Source of the DNA: Actinomycetota bacterium
GTDB taxonomy: Bacteria; Actinomycetota; Actinomycetes; Nanopelagicales; Nanopelagicaceae
DNA length: 5,583 nucleotides
Direction: 5' to 3'
Assembly: GCA_009699165.1 (NCBI GenBank)
Contig: WLOR01000085.1
Coordinates: 1-5,583 of the forward strand
Shown: piece after piece, positions 5,406-5,583 of the stretch
How the letters are laid out: each line of letters starts with the position of its first letter
Position numbering within the stretch: position 1 is the first letter of the stretch
The notes under the pieces: model-generated
What the model saw: the letters and a program-made list of their open reading frames with translations, nothing else
Database searches by the model: none
What the model was told of the DNA's origin: nothing
Program-made: the position numbers and the translations under genes

Positions 5406-5495
5406 GTGTGAAAACACGTTGTGTGAAAACACGTTGTGTGAAAACACGTTGTGTGAAAACACGTTGTGTAAAAACACGCTATGTGCAAGCACAAA
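5406..5495 (+). repeat. Array E: 15-bp tandem hairpin repeats just upstream of ssrA
   Basis: Six 15-bp units: four perfect copies of GTGTGAAAACACGTT (5406, 5421, 5436, 5451), then GTGTAAAAACACGCT (5466) and a diverged ATGTGCAAGCACAAA (5481). Each perfect unit is a stem-loop, GTGT-GAAA-ACAC, with a GNRA-class tetraloop. Copy 1 can extend to 7 pairs (AATGTGT with ACACGTT, one U-G). Copy 5 keeps the stem and copy 6 keeps a shifted one (TGTGC-AA-GCACA or TGTG-CAAG-CACA). The array ends six bases before the mature tmRNA 5' end, so it is probably transcribed as precursor leader. As DNA, each unit is also a dyad that a dimeric regulator could bind. Confidence 0.95.
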
Positions 5496-5501
5496 AATCT
5501 T

Positions 5502-5583
5502 GGGGGTGAACGGTCTCGACTTTGGATGTTGAGGCAGGGGAAGCGGGCCGAGGAAGCCGGAATGATCTCGTAAACCAATAATC
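5502..5583 (+). ncRNA. ssrA: tmRNA (ssrA), 5' part only
   Basis: Transfer-messenger RNA, partner of SmpB in rescuing ribosomes stalled on mRNA without a stop. The 5' end GGGGGTG (5502-5508) is the 7-base acceptor strand, followed by AACGGTCTCGAC, close to the conserved tmRNA GGTTTCGAC block. Next come GCAGGGGAAGCGGGCCGAGG and ATCTCGTAAACC, which resemble the pseudoknot PK1 region of actinobacterial tmRNAs (CGAG can pair with CTCG). The last bases, CCAATAATC, look like the segment just before the tag-reading-frame resume codon, so the window seems to end at the start of the degradation-tag ORF. The tag and the 3' acceptor half are outside the window. Circular permutation cannot be judged from this part alone. 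Confidence 0.92.

Noticed and set aside
967..5495. CRISPR array or CRISPR-like repeats
   Set aside because: Units are contiguous without unique spacers, differ completely between gaps, and no cas genes are present.
5244..5578. Two reverse-strand reading frames with short repeated peptides
   Set aside because: They are open only because the 15-bp array length is a multiple of 3; they overlap the tmRNA and its leader and resemble no protein family.

Overview
The window looks like chromosomal DNA from an actinobacterium (Actinomycetota), probably a lineage of moderate GC such as the small freshwater planktonic groups. The phylum call rests on the RF2 protein, which follows the actinobacterial pattern throughout, on the gene order prfB-ftsE-ftsX-smpB-ssrA, and on the tmRNA 5' end. 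The lineage guess rests only on codon use and GC judged by eye. All recognisable genes are on the + strand.

Layout. Bases 2-972 hold two overlapping small genes for Tad/Flp-type surface-appendage proteins (TadE-like, cut by the left edge, then a TadE/TadG-like protein). Bases 1131-2231 are prfB (release factor 2), apparently with a leaderless start. Bases 2560-4182 are the cell-division pair ftsE-ftsX. Bases 4593-5096 are smpB, and from 5502 the 5' part of its RNA partner ssrA (tmRNA) runs off the right edge. Translation termination (RF2) and ribosome rescue (SmpB with tmRNA) therefore flank the FtsEX module, which activates peptidoglycan hydrolysis at the septum.

The striking feature is between the genes. 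Every spacer between probable transcription units contains a tandem repeat array, and the five arrays have unrelated units: 16 bp x6 after the Tad gene, 32 bp x5.5 after prfB, 55 bp x6.7 after ftsX, 21/22 bp x6 after smpB, and 15 bp x6 just before ssrA. The tight junctions inside transcription units (tadE/tadG overlap, 30-bp ftsE-ftsX gap) have none. In the first three arrays, copy 1 starts inside the upstream coding sequence, so each copy repeats the last codons and the stop codon of that gene. The ftsX array carries several variant copies of the FtsX C-terminus. The 32-bp and 15-bp units, and three of the 55-bp units, can fold into small hairpins; the 15-bp one is capped by a GNRA-type tetraloop. 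I see no classical intrinsic terminator (GC stem plus T-run) in any gap, so the arrays may mark or replace transcript ends. That function is inference; the arrays and their anchoring at gene ends are directly visible.

Other points: a duplicated smpB translation start with an overlapping out-of-frame ORF, an imperfect palindrome over the probable ssrA -10 box, and a bipartite hairpin between smpB and ssrA. I found no mobile element, CRISPR array, tRNA or rRNA.
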